Assembly (NCBI GenBank): GCA_964554535.1
Contig: CAZKPB010000006.1
Span: 1 to 64,000, forward strand
Origin: DMER64 sp964554535
GTDB taxonomy: Bacteria > Bacteroidota > Bacteroidia > Bacteroidales > UBA932
Direction: 5' to 3'
DNA length: 64,000 bases
The position numbers and the translations under genes were made by a program. This document shows positions 53,496 to 62,697 of the stretch, in pieces. Below the pieces are notes generated by a model that was given only the letters and a program-made list of their open reading frames with translations, made no database searches and was not told the DNA's origin. Every line of letters begins with the position of its first letter. Within the stretch, counting starts at the first letter, position 1.

Positions 53496-54413
53496 ATGAA
53501 AAAATATATATATGTTCTGGCGGCAAGTTTGCTTGCCTCGGCCAATCTTGCCGCGCAAAGCGTTTCCTTTGTAAATGTGTCCCCCGACGCCCGTACCTTG
53601 AGTATGGGGGGAGCCTCTCTTGCCTCGGAAGCCGATGCCTACTCGCTGTACAACAACCCTTCGGCTATGGCACTTGGCACACGCAAAATGGCTGTGGGCG
53701 CAAGTTACACCCTCTGGCAGCCCAAGACCGCCCGCAACGCGCTCTCCGGCGTGGCGGGTTTTGGCAAAATAGGTGACAAACTGGCCATTGGAGCCGGAGT
53801 CCGCTATTTTACCCACCAGCCCTACAACCTATCGGGGCCCAACGGGGTCATCACCGGAAGTTACACTCCCAAGGAATACGCCGCCGAACTGGGCGTGGCG
53901 TACCGGATAATCCCGGGTTTGAGTGTAGGAGCCGCCGCACATTTTATTGGATCTGACCTTTCCGAACAGGGACAGACAACCGCCATTGCCGCCGACGTAG
54001 CCGCCACTTACTCCGTAAAAGGGTTCACCGCATCTGTGGGCGCTACCAATATAGGCGGCAAAATCAAATACGCCACTACGGAATACGCCCTGCCCTCTAT
54101 GGGAAGATTCGGCCTGGGTTACACCCTGCACTCCGCAGACACCCACCGCGTTTCTGTAACCGCAGAAGGGGATTATCTTTTGGACAGCCAATCCGTAATG
54201 GGAGGCCTGGGTATTGAATACGCCTTCAGGGAAATGGTGGCCGTACGCGCCGGATATCATTACGGAGAAGAGACAAAAGGCATTCCGTCATACGCCTCGG
54301 CAGGTATCGGGGTTTGCTTTGCAGGCATTACACTGGATGCCGCCTACCTTATTGCTGGCGGTGATTCTCCCCTCAAGAATTCGCTGAGCGTTTCACTGGG
54401 CTACAGATTCTAA
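53496..54413 (+). CDS. PorV/PorQ-family outer-membrane barrel protein
   Basis: A 305-residue barrel with signal peptide (cleavage near NLAAQ). The FadL-related PorV/PorQ pattern is visible: FVNVSPDARTLSMGGASLAS, then YSLYNNPSAMAL, and a terminal SLSVSLGYRF. PorV shuttles type IX secretion cargo to the surface; PorQ has a related role. The start at 53496 gives a clean signal peptide; the ATG at 53484, which overlaps the S8 stop, adds four residues. The pairing with an S8 protease that ends in a sorting-like domain suggests a dedicated cargo-barrel pair, which is an inference. Confidence 0.85.
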   Translation: MKKYIYVLAASLLASANLAAQSVSFVNVSPDARTLSMGGASLASEADAYSLYNNPSAMALGTRKMAVGASYTLWQPKTARNALSGVAGFGKIGDKLAIGAGVRYFTHQPYNLSGPNGVITGSYTPKEYAAELGVAYRIIPGLSVGAAAHFIGSDLSEQGQTTAIAADVAATYSVKGFTASVGATNIGGKIKYATTEYALPSMGRFGLGYTLHSADTHRVSVTAEGDYLLDSQSVMGGLGIEYAFREMVAVRAGYHYGEETKGIPSYASAGIGVCFAGITLDAAYLIAGGDSPLKNSLSVSLGYRF

Positions 54414-54415
54414 AA

Positions 54416-55780
54416 TTATCCCTGTACCGTGGGGTCGTAATCTGCCAGATGACCGCCCCACAGGTACTTGTCGGTTTCTTTGACCAGCACCCCGCTCAAC
54501 AGCAACAGGGCAATGAGGTTGGGAATGGCCATGAGGGCGTTCATGCAGTCCGCCACATTCCAGATAAGGGCCAGATTCACCACCGCCCCCACAAAAACAG
54601 CCACGATATACACCATGCGGTAGTATTTGATAAGATGCTTCCCGCCCAGATATTCTATGGATTTCTCGGCATAGTAGGACCAACCCAGAATGGTGGAAAA
54701 GGTGAAAGTCAGCAACCCCATGGTCAGCACCAGCGGACCCACCAGAGGCACTTTGTCAAACGCCATCTGCGTAAGTGCCGCCCCATTGTGATAGTCAATG
54801 TCGGGGTATTTCAAAATACTGCTTACCAACACAAGCCCGGTAAGCGCACACACCACCACCGTGTCCCAGAAGGTACCCGTGGCCGAGACCAACGCCTGCC
54901 GGGCCGCATTGCGCGTCTTGGCCGCCGCTGCAATAATGGGGGCCGAGCCCATTCCCGACTCGTTGGAGAACAGTCCGCGCGCAATCCCGTAGCGCATGGC
55001 CATCATCAACCCGCCACCCGTAAGGCCGCCACCCATCGCCCGGGCCGAAAAGGCCGACCGGACAATCACCTGCAGTGCTTCTCCCAAATAGGAGGCATTT
55101 ACCACTAATATATACAGGCAGCCCAAAATATAGAATAAGGCCATAAACGGCACCAGCCAGGCACAGACCCTGGCAATGCCCCGGATACCGAACAGGATAA
55201 CCATTGCCGCCAGTACCGCCAGCACAAGGCCGGTAATCCACGACGACACGCCAAAGGTATCTGACATAAGCGTGGCTATGGAATTGGCCTGCACGGAACA
55301 GCCAATGCCCAGGGCAGCAATAAAAGTGAATATGCAAAACAACACCGCCAGCCAGCGGGCGTGCAACCCTCTTTCCAGCGCATACATGGGCCCTCCAATC
55401 ATGGTACCGTCGGAAGTCTTCACACGGTATTTCACGGCCAGCAGACCCTCGGAATATTTGGTGGCAATACCGAACACCCCGGTGAGCCAGCACCAGAGCA
55501 CTGCCCCGGGACCTCCCATAGAGACGGCGGTTGCCACCCCGATGATATTCCCGGTGCCAATAGTGGCCGCCAGGGCGGTAGTCAGGGCTCCAAACGGACT
55601 GACGTCGCCCCCTGAGTCCTTGTCCCGGGATACGGACAGACGGATACCCCTGAAAATCATCCGCTGCGGAAACTTGAGCCTGAACGTAAGGTACAGGTGG
55701 GTTCCCAGCAGCAGGATAATCATAGGCCACCCCCACAGGGCGCCGCTGAGCCGTGCCACAAAATCTTGAAAAGCCTGCAT
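54416..55780 (-). CDS. Sodium:alanine symporter (AGCS family)
   Basis: A 454-residue inner-membrane transporter with about 11 helices. AGCS motifs: GDVSPFGALTTALAATIGTG, GGPGAVLWCWLTGVFG, NESGMGSAPIIAAAA. These carriers import alanine or glycine with Na+. It is the last gene of the run that begins with pncB, 6 bp after the DsbD-like gene, and its 3' end faces the PorV-like gene 2 bp away. Confidence 0.93.
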   Translation of the reverse strand: MQAFQDFVARLSGALWGWPMIILLLGTHLYLTFRLKFPQRMIFRGIRLSVSRDKDSGGDVSPFGALTTALAATIGTGNIIGVATAVSMGGPGAVLWCWLTGVFGIATKYSEGLLAVKYRVKTSDGTMIGGPMYALERGLHARWLAVLFCIFTFIAALGIGCSVQANSIATLMSDTFGVSSWITGLVLAVLAAMVILFGIRGIARVCAWLVPFMALFYILGCLYILVVNASYLGEALQVIVRSAFSARAMGGGLTGGGLMMAMRYGIARGLFSNESGMGSAPIIAAAAKTRNAARQALVSATGTFWDTVVVCALTGLVLVSSILKYPDIDYHNGAALTQMAFDKVPLVGPLVLTMGLLTFTFSTILGWSYYAEKSIEYLGGKHLIKYYRMVYIVAVFVGAVVNLALIWNVADCMNALMAIPNLIALLLLSGVLVKETDKYLWGGHLADYDPTVQG

Positions 55781-55786
55781 TATAAT

Positions 55787-57775
55787 CTATTGGCGATAAG
55801 CCCTTATGCCTTCTTCCAGAAACGCCACAAAGCCGTCAATGCTCAGGTCGTATACTCTGGGAGGCAACAGGGGCTCGCCGTCATTGTCCAGTATAAAATA
55901 CGTTGGTTGGGCGTTTACACCGAATTTGGTGCGCGCAAAGTATGAGTTGATTTTGCCCAGGGTTTTCAACTCACGTCCTCTTTCATCCACCGCCCATTCG
56001 GAAGGATCCACTTTGGTCTTGTCATCGGAGTACAGGGCCAGCACCACAAACTGCGTCTTGAGCAGATTCAGTACCCGAGGGTCACTCCATACGCGCGATT
56101 CCATCTCGCGGCAGTTCACACAGCCAAGGCCCGTAAAATCAAGAAAAACAGGCATATCGTGTTCCCTGGCATATTCCATGGCTTCCCCGTAATGGAAGAA
56201 ACCGTCAATGCCGTAAGGGATGTGCAGGATGTCGCTGTATTTGCGTTTAGAGTAGCCCAGATTGGCGGTGGGGTCAAGGCCCGCAGGGGTTTTCTGTTCC
56301 ACGGAAGCGCCTTTATAGGTAGCATCCAGCACAAAATCCTGGGTACTCATAGGCGGCATATAACCGCTCAACGCCTTGAGGGGAGCCCCCCACATACCGG
56401 GGATAAGGTATACCACAAAAGAGAAGGTAATAATTACCAGCACCAGCCGGAATACTCCCATATGTTCCACCGGGCTGTCATTGGCAAAACGAATTTTGCC
56501 CAACAGGTACAGACCCAGCAGCGAGAAAATGACAATCCATAACGCAAGATATACTTCCCTGTCCAGAATACCCCAATGGTAAGTCTGATCTGCCGTACTC
56601 AAGAATTTGAGCGCCAGCGCCAGTTCCAGAAAGCCCAATACTACTTTGACCGAGTTGAGCCACCCGCCCGACTTGGGCAACCGCTGCATCAGCGACGGGG
56701 CCATGGCCAGAATAGTAAACGGAAGGGCAAACGCCACGGAGAAGGCCAGCATGGTAATGATGGGTTCCCATACCGCACCCTGTGTGGATTTGATAAGCAC
56801 CGTGCCCACAATGGGCCCCGTGCACGAGAAAGACACAAGGACCAGCGTAAGTGACAAGAAGAAAATGCCCGCCAGTCCGCCCCGGTCGGCCTTGGCATCC
56901 GTACGGGTAGTCCATTTGGATGGCAACGTGATTTCAAACGCGCCGAAAAACGAGGCGGCAAAAATCACAAATACCAGGAAGAACAATATATTGGGAATCC
57001 AGTGGGTGGAGAGCCAGTTAAAAATATCGGCCGTTACCGCCACCCCGCCGGTCACAAGAGTGACTCCAATAATGGCCGCAATGGGCAGGGTGTACAACAA
57101 GACAATGAACAAGCCGTACATAGCGGCGTTCCGCCGTCCACGGGCCTTGCTTCCCCCCGTTTTGAGGAAGAATGACACGGTCATAGGCACCATGGGGAAT
57201 ACGCAGGGCGTCAGTAGCGCCACAAAACCAAACAGCACCGCCTGCAGAATGATGCTCCACAAAGAACCGCTTGCCCCTGCTTCTACTACTCCCACACTGC
57301 CGGCCGCAGGCTCTGCCGCGGCGGCGCCAAGGATCAGTTCCATAGTTTCTTCTTCCGGAGGCAGACAGCTGCCGTCATCACAGGCTTGCCACTCGGCCGT
57401 AACCTGTACGGTTAATCCGCTTCCGGTGGTGCGCACCCGTTGCACAAATTGCGCACTGTCCGCAAAAGTACCTATGTCCATCTTGAACGCACCGTCGTAC
57501 AATCGTTCCGGTGGATTCTGCATTTGGGTGGTGCCTTCCAGGGTAACCCCGTCGGGCAAGGTAAAGGTGAAAGAAGTGGGTGTGGGACCTCCTTCATAGG
57601 GACCCATATCGTATACGTGCCAGGGAGAGGCTACGTTGGCGGTCAGGCAAATTTCCCAAAGATTATCCCCGGTTTGTTTGACTTGACTTTTCCAGGTGAC
57701 GGGTTGCTCAAACACTTGGGCATACGAGAACACCGCGCATAGGGAAAATGCGACAAAAAGCAAGTGTTTTCTCAT
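55787..57775 (-). CDS. DsbD-family thiol:disulfide interchange protein
   Basis: A 662-residue protein that carries electrons from cytoplasmic thioredoxin to the periplasm. Order: signal peptide (cleavage near SYAQ), a DsbD-alpha-like domain (25-150, with QACDDGSCLPP), an eight-helix DsbD membrane domain (about 180-440, with TPCVFPMVPMTVSFF and SCTGPIVG as the two redox Cys sites), and a C-terminal thioredoxin domain with LDFTGLGCVNCREME (CxxC). I start at 57775 (MRKHLLF). It starts 1 bp after the barrel gene stops. Confidence 0.94.
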   Translation of the reverse strand: MRKHLLFVAFSLCAVFSYAQVFEQPVTWKSQVKQTGDNLWEICLTANVASPWHVYDMGPYEGGPTPTSFTFTLPDGVTLEGTTQMQNPPERLYDGAFKMDIGTFADSAQFVQRVRTTGSGLTVQVTAEWQACDDGSCLPPEEETMELILGAAAAEPAAGSVGVVEAGASGSLWSIILQAVLFGFVALLTPCVFPMVPMTVSFFLKTGGSKARGRRNAAMYGLFIVLLYTLPIAAIIGVTLVTGGVAVTADIFNWLSTHWIPNILFFLVFVIFAASFFGAFEITLPSKWTTRTDAKADRGGLAGIFFLSLTLVLVSFSCTGPIVGTVLIKSTQGAVWEPIITMLAFSVAFALPFTILAMAPSLMQRLPKSGGWLNSVKVVLGFLELALALKFLSTADQTYHWGILDREVYLALWIVIFSLLGLYLLGKIRFANDSPVEHMGVFRLVLVIITFSFVVYLIPGMWGAPLKALSGYMPPMSTQDFVLDATYKGASVEQKTPAGLDPTANLGYSKRKYSDILHIPYGIDGFFHYGEAMEYAREHDMPVFLDFTGLGCVNCREMESRVWSDPRVLNLLKTQFVVLALYSDDKTKVDPSEWAVDERGRELKTLGKINSYFARTKFGVNAQPTYFILDNDGEPLLPPRVYDLSIDGFVAFLEEGIRAYRQ

Positions 57776-57776
57776 A

Positions 57777-58406
57777 TCAGAAGGCAATACCTAAAGTAAA
57801 GTTGCCTTTGGGAACTATGCCTTTATATCCGATTTCGCCAAAATCTTCTTCCACTGGTGCGGTACAATCGGTTCTTGTTCTCAGACCGTTTACGGACGGA
57901 TAGCGCACACCGCCACCGGCGTTTAGATCCAGCGTAAAGCGCCCCCACATGAAGTGCACCCCAAAGAGAATCCCGGCGTTAAGCACGTTGTAGTGCGTCT
58001 CCAGTTCTGAACTGGAATAGACGGAAGTATCCGGAACAGGCAGCGTTTTGGACACCCATTTTTCATTCAGGTAACGGTATCCAAGATAGGGACCGACATA
58101 CAGTTGAGCCGCACGGGGCATCTTGAAGAAAAACACTTTTCCGATGGCTTCCAGACCGTAACCCTCGGCATCGTTGTCGTAATTCCCATACTGACTCTGC
58201 AAGGTAATGGAAGGCATCAGGGAGAGGGCAAAAGTGGAAAAATTGTGCTGGTAACCCACAGCAAACGTGCCGTCAAAGAAATAGGCGGGAGCCATGAAGA
58301 ATTCGTTGCGGTACCAGTTGTTCCGGTGAGAAGATTGCGCTTTGGCGCCTACAGCCATCAGCAAAAGGATGGCACATAACAAAAATTTTTTCATCTGTTT
58401 TTTCAT
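57777..58406 (-). CDS. Small outer-membrane beta-barrel protein
   Basis: A 209-residue protein with a signal peptide (MKKFLLCAILLLMAVGAKAQ, after a short MKKQ start) and about eight amphipathic strands rich in Tyr and Phe (FMAPAYFFDGTFAVGYQHNF, YVGPYLGYRYLNE), ending NFTLGIAF. It looks like an OmpA/OmpX-sized barrel of unknown role. The ATG at 58406 overlaps the MFS stop as ATGA, so I prefer it to 58394. A frame from 58457 lies within the MFS gene and lacks support. Confidence 0.8.
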   Translation of the reverse strand: MKKQMKKFLLCAILLLMAVGAKAQSSHRNNWYRNEFFMAPAYFFDGTFAVGYQHNFSTFALSLMPSITLQSQYGNYDNDAEGYGLEAIGKVFFFKMPRAAQLYVGPYLGYRYLNEKWVSKTLPVPDTSVYSSSELETHYNVLNAGILFGVHFMWGRFTLDLNAGGGVRYPSVNGLRTRTDCTAPVEEDFGEIGYKGIVPKGNFTLGIAF

Positions 58407-59554
58407 TTGTTTTTTATTACTTTTACAGTGGCTGCTTTGTATAGTATCAGCTCGCACAACAAGGCACCCAGCAGGTACACGGGAAAAAGGGTTATGGGAA
58501 TGAACGCCATAAGGAAATTGAGCAACGTGTTACCGGCCAGCGCAATTACCAGGGCCATCCCAATAGCCGTCCCGGACAGGGAGCTGAACTGCTGCCCAAT
58601 AGACGAGACTAATACCGGAAATGTTGCACCCAGGCCAAAGCCAATCAGGAAGGTGGCCGGCATGGCCGGCAGCCCCGTCCAAAGACACAGCATTCCAGCG
58701 GCCGTGATGCAAAATGTAAACCACAATACAGTGTATCTGGATACGTGCATCAGTACGTACGTCAGCAGCAACCGGCAGACAATGAGCCCCACCATCATAC
58801 AGGACAGGGTGTACAGTGCCTGCGCCTGTGGATATACATAGACAGGACTTTCCTGCAGAAATATGGGAATCCAGTTGCTTGTAAGGCTTTCCAACGCCGA
58901 CTGGAAAAAGAGTACCGCGCTGAACAACCACAATATGGGACTTTTCAGAAGGGCCAGCGCGTCTTTGAAACAGTAGCCCCGGTCAGCCTTTGCCATGGGA
59001 TAGGCCACGCAACCCATCACCAGCAGGGGTATTGCCACGGAAATGGCGGTATAACGCAAAATCACGGTATAGGGTACTTCCTTGAAATAACCCAGTATGG
59101 CCGGCATCAGAAGGGCGCCCAACCCGTAGAAAGCCCCCAGTATAGCCATATTGGGCCCGCTTTTTTCAGGCCGGGAAACGTCAGACACCAGGGCACTGGT
59201 GCCTCCGTTAATCATTCCGCCACCCATTCCAATAGCTCCCACACAGGTGAAAAGCCATTCCATGCGTGCGCCGCTGGCCGACATGCCAGACAGGCCGGCC
59301 GCAATAAGCAGCAACGCCGTCAAAAAAGGAACGCGGTAGCCGTATCGGTCACACCACGGACCAAAGACCAGCGACCCGGCAAGCACTCCCATGGGAAGCA
59401 CCCCCGCCAGGGAGGCAGCCTGAGGCTGCGTCAGAGCCAATGAGTCTCTCATAGCCGGAAGCACGGAGCCCAACACAATAAAGGAAATTCCAAAAAAGAA
59501 AATGCCGGTGTAGGCAGCCGCCAGGGCCAATGGAGTTGATAACGGTCTGGTCAA
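58403..59554 (-). CDS. Major facilitator superfamily transporter
   Basis: A 383-residue transporter with about 12 helices. The MFS motif A between helices 2 and 3 reads GPWCDRYGYR. The pattern GGGMINGGTSALVSD in the N-terminal half recalls sugar-type (FucP-like) members. The substrate is not determined; its position 1 bp after pncA suggests a pyridine such as nicotinate or nicotinamide, which is an inference only. It overlaps the barrel gene by 4 bp. Confidence 0.85.
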   Translation of the reverse strand: MTRPLSTPLALAAAYTGIFFFGISFIVLGSVLPAMRDSLALTQPQAASLAGVLPMGVLAGSLVFGPWCDRYGYRVPFLTALLLIAAGLSGMSASGARMEWLFTCVGAIGMGGGMINGGTSALVSDVSRPEKSGPNMAILGAFYGLGALLMPAILGYFKEVPYTVILRYTAISVAIPLLVMGCVAYPMAKADRGYCFKDALALLKSPILWLFSAVLFFQSALESLTSNWIPIFLQESPVYVYPQAQALYTLSCMMVGLIVCRLLLTYVLMHVSRYTVLWFTFCITAAGMLCLWTGLPAMPATFLIGFGLGATFPVLVSSIGQQFSSLSGTAIGMALVIALAGNTLLNFLMAFIPITLFPVYLLGALLCELILYKAATVKVIKNK

Positions 59555-59555
59555 G

Positions 59556-60146
59556 CTATATAAATTTAATGCCTATGCTTTTCATGTTTTCCACAGCCGC
59601 ACGATGGTCTTTCAGATTCACGTAGGCCAGGGCCTCCAATACCACTTGTACGTCATAACCGGCTTCCACCAAATCCTTTGCCGTGGCCTGCACACAATAT
59701 TCCGTGGCCGTGCCGCTGAGCACCACCACCGTTTTGTCTTCATTGTTCATTCCCTTAGGGATGGCCTCATACAGGTATTTGCCGTCGGCACAGCGGGCAT
59801 TGAAGCCGGAATACTGTTCTTCATCGGGGTCCTGACCTTTGCCAAAAATACGCATAAAGTGGGGACGCAGGGAAGGCTCGTTTATTCTGGTGTAATAGGC
59901 AAGGTGTATCTCCTGACCCAGGGTGTTTTTTACACAGTGCACCGGCCATTGTCCGCCGTTGCACGTAAAAGAGCAGTGGTTGGCGGGATGTGCATCGCAC
60001 ACATACAGCACGGCATCCGCAGGATGCATATTGATATAATTGACACTGTGGTTAAGTGCGTTTTCCGCGTTGAGACACGTCATAGGCCCGGAAATAAAAT
60101 CATTGAGCATGTCTATGACCACGTGATAATGTTGTCTACCGTACAT
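59556..60146 (-). CDS. pncA: Nicotinamidase (isochorismatase-like cysteine hydrolase)
   Basis: Converts nicotinamide to nicotinate for NAD salvage. It has 196 residues. The catalytic triad is likely D12 (VVIDMLNDF), K103 (FGKGQD) and C151 (ATEYCVQAT). Metal ligands D51 and H53 (CDAHPANHCSF) and H70 (WPVHC) fit nicotinamidase rather than general isochorismatase. Its start overlaps the pncB stop by 11 bp, so the two steps of the salvage route are translated together. Confidence 0.92.
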   Translation of the reverse strand: MYGRQHYHVVIDMLNDFISGPMTCLNAENALNHSVNYINMHPADAVLYVCDAHPANHCSFTCNGGQWPVHCVKNTLGQEIHLAYYTRINEPSLRPHFMRIFGKGQDPDEEQYSGFNARCADGKYLYEAIPKGMNNEDKTVVVLSGTATEYCVQATAKDLVEAGYDVQVVLEALAYVNLKDHRAAVENMKSIGIKFI

Positions 60147-61599
60147 TTTTTAATTCTTCCTTAATTTTAAATAATAGTTGCATTTTCAAATCATACAACC
60201 CGTCGGAAATATCCACCTTGTGGTAATGGGGGTTGATCAGACGCCTTTCCGTTTCATCCAGTTTGTATAAGTTGCTGAAATAGAAGGCCCGTTTTTCGGC
60301 TGCCGGTTTGTCCGGAATCAGCCGCACGCCGTGCTCCATCACTTTCTGCTGAAGCACTTCAAAGGTATATGTCCCGGCTTCAAACGGACGAGTGCGGGTC
60401 TCGTCCAGCTCGTCCCGCAGCACAATACGCTCGCCCGCCTCTATGGCCTGCGCCAAGGCATCGCCGCGCAGACAGGTCACATCGGCCTGATTGCGTTGGT
60501 TTTCTATAATGCGGTACGTAATCTGGAATCCGGGATTGATCAGTTTGATTTTGTCATCCGAACATTTGAGTACGGGCTGATGGTTTACCTGTACCAGTTT
60601 ATAGACGTTTCCAAAACAGGGACTGTGTTTGCTGGTGGCAATGGCATCTCCCACACCGTAGCTGTCAATAGCCGCTTTCTGGCGTTCCAACTCGGCAATC
60701 AAATATTCATCCAGAGAATTGGTGGCAAATATCTTGCAGCCGGTCAATCCGGCATGGTCCAACATCTCACGGGCTATGCGCGAAAGATACGCCAGGTCAC
60801 CGCTGTCCAGACGGATACCGTAAAACGGCTTGTAATCATTGCCTATCCCGTTGTCCCTGAAGGCGCGGATGGCGTTCTTTACCCCGCTTTTGAGGGTGTC
60901 GTAGGTATCTACCAGCAGAATAAGGCCCTCACCGCGGTGCGACTTGATGTAGGCGTCAAACGCATCATACTCGCAAGACACGCTACAGCCAAAAGCAGTG
61001 ACATAACTGTGACCCATAGTGCCCGAGCAGGGTATTCCGAATTCAGTGGTATCCAATATGTTGGAAGTGTTCTGACAACCGGCAATGTAAGCGGCCTTGC
61101 CGCCATATACCGCGGCCCAGGGACCGTGTGCCCGTCGCGACCCGAATTCGCTTACGGGTTTATCCGTACTGCGCGCGACACGCGAAGCCTTGGTGGCAAT
61201 AGCCATCTGGTGATTCATAATGCACAGCAGCGGCGTTTCCAGAATCTGTGCCTCCAGCAACGGGGCCTTGACCGTAATGACGGGTTGCAGCGGGAAAGCA
61301 ATCTGTCCTTCTTCCATGGCATAAATGGTACCCGTAAAATGCACCGTGGCCAGGTAATCACAGAAATCATCATATTGTGGTTCCGGAAGAAATTTTTTAA
61401 AAAAAGAGGCCGGTTCGGTGCCTATTCCCTGCACCATTTCCAGCACTTCATTCACTCCGCAGACCACCGCCCAGTTATTACCGTCCGGAGCCTTTCTGTA
61501 AAACATATTAAACACCGCCTCAATACCGTCCAAACCATTATCCCTAAAGGTTTTACCCATAGTAAACTGGTACTTGTCTGAGCAATAAGAAAAGTTCAT
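60136..61599 (-). CDS. pncB: Nicotinate phosphoribosyltransferase
   Basis: Makes nicotinate mononucleotide from nicotinate and PRPP. It has 487 residues, the length of the longer bacterial type. Matching parts: YQFTMGKTFRDNG, SRRAHGPWAAVYGGKAAYIAGCQNTSN, PCSGTMGHSYVTAFG and GIRLDSGDLAYLSR. It is the first gene of the pncB-pncA-MFS-barrel-dsbD-AGCS run. Promoter elements lie at 61616-61647. Confidence 0.95.
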   Translation of the reverse strand: MNFSYCSDKYQFTMGKTFRDNGLDGIEAVFNMFYRKAPDGNNWAVVCGVNEVLEMVQGIGTEPASFFKKFLPEPQYDDFCDYLATVHFTGTIYAMEEGQIAFPLQPVITVKAPLLEAQILETPLLCIMNHQMAIATKASRVARSTDKPVSEFGSRRAHGPWAAVYGGKAAYIAGCQNTSNILDTTEFGIPCSGTMGHSYVTAFGCSVSCEYDAFDAYIKSHRGEGLILLVDTYDTLKSGVKNAIRAFRDNGIGNDYKPFYGIRLDSGDLAYLSRIAREMLDHAGLTGCKIFATNSLDEYLIAELERQKAAIDSYGVGDAIATSKHSPCFGNVYKLVQVNHQPVLKCSDDKIKLINPGFQITYRIIENQRNQADVTCLRGDALAQAIEAGERIVLRDELDETRTRPFEAGTYTFEVLQQKVMEHGVRLIPDKPAAEKRAFYFSNLYKLDETERRLINPHYHKVDISDGLYDLKMQLLFKIKEELKNVR

Positions 61600-61615
61600 A
61601 ATAGTAGTGAAAACA

Positions 61616-61647
61616 CAAAATTACGCAAATAAACCATACCTTTGCAA
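61616..61647 (-). promoter_or_regulatory. Bacteroidota promoter for the pncB operon
   Basis: On the minus strand TTG (61647-61645), 21-bp spacer, TAATTTTG (61623-61616), 16 bp before the pncB ATG. It overlaps the divergent gpsA box. Confidence 0.6.
61637..61644 (+). promoter_or_regulatory. Putative -7 box (TACCTTTG) for gpsA-pgi
   Basis: TAnnTTTG match 17 bp before the gpsA ATG at 61662. It lies within the spacer of the divergent pncB promoter, so the two may compete. No clear -33 is visible. Confidence 0.55.
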
Positions 61648-61661
61648 TCTAATCACCATAA

Positions 61662-62678
61662 ATGGCCTTGAAGATTTTTAGCAAAACCGACGTAACGTAC
61701 GCAGTCATTGGAAGCGGCAGCTGGGCTACCGCACTGGTCAAAATACTGTTGGACACCCAACCCAAAGTGGGCTGGTATGTCAGAGATCCGGATATGATTG
61801 ACTCTATCAGGACCAATCATCATAATCCGCGCTACCTGCAGGCTGCCGAACTGGACACCGACCGTCTGGTAATGAGTCACGACCTCAACGCCGTGGTAGA
61901 AGCCACCGACGTACTCATCTTCTGTATCCCTTCCACCTATTTCATTGGGGAAATGATGAAGCTGGAAGTATCACTGGAAGACAAATTCATTGTGACCGCC
62001 ATCAAAGGGCTCATTCCCGACCGCAACATTTCCATTACGGAGTATTTTAACCGCATCCACCAGATACCCTATGACAACATAGGTGTGGTGGCCGGCCCCG
62101 TACACGCCGAGGAAGTGGCCATGGAGCGCCTCTCGTACCTCACCTTCACCTGCAAAAAAGAAAGTACGGCCGAGCGTCTGGCACAGGCGTTTGCCTGCAC
62201 ATACATCCGCACCAGTCTGGGAACGGACATCTATGGTCTTGAATATTCGGTAGTGCTGAAAAACATCTACGCCATCGCCTCGGGAATGAGCCGTTCCCTG
62301 GGCTATGGAGATAACTTTCAGGCCGTGCTGGTTTCCTGTGCCTACCAGGAAATCCGCATTTTTCTCAACCGTATGCACCCCGACAAAAACCGCAATACAG
62401 CCCATTCGGCCTTTTTGGGAGACCTGTTGGTCACCTGCTATTCGCAATTCAGCCGCAACCGTTCTTTTGGCAGTATGGTAGGACAGGGCTATTCCATAAA
62501 AGCCGCCCAACTGGAAATGAATATGGTGGCCGAGGGCTACTATGCCACCGCCTGCATTCACGACATCAACAACAAACAGAAACTGAATATGCCCATAGCC
62601 GAGGCCATGTACAAAATACTGTACGAATTCCGCTCTCCGGCCATTGTGTTCAAGGCACTGTGCAATCAACTTAAATAA
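61662..62678 (+). CDS. gpsA: Glycerol-3-phosphate dehydrogenase, NAD(P)-dependent
   Basis: Makes sn-glycerol 3-phosphate for phospholipids. It has 338 residues. The nucleotide-binding motif VIGSGSWATA is at about 15-24; the catalytic Lys region is SVVLKNIYAIASG; VVAGPVHAEEVA replaces the more common GPSFA-EVA. The substrate-binding part FLGDLLVTCYSQFSRNRSFG is well kept. pgi follows after 19 bp, the usual Bacteroidales order (lysS, which often precedes, is not here). Confidence 0.95.
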   Translation: MALKIFSKTDVTYAVIGSGSWATALVKILLDTQPKVGWYVRDPDMIDSIRTNHHNPRYLQAAELDTDRLVMSHDLNAVVEATDVLIFCIPSTYFIGEMMKLEVSLEDKFIVTAIKGLIPDRNISITEYFNRIHQIPYDNIGVVAGPVHAEEVAMERLSYLTFTCKKESTAERLAQAFACTYIRTSLGTDIYGLEYSVVLKNIYAIASGMSRSLGYGDNFQAVLVSCAYQEIRIFLNRMHPDKNRNTAHSAFLGDLLVTCYSQFSRNRSFGSMVGQGYSIKAAQLEMNMVAEGYYATACIHDINNKQKLNMPIAEAMYKILYEFRSPAIVFKALCNQLK

Positions 62679-62697
62679 ACTAAACCTACACTATATT

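Noticed and set aside
60331..61581. 416-codon plus-strand open frame
   Set aside because: Antisense to pncB, which carries clear motifs over its full length.
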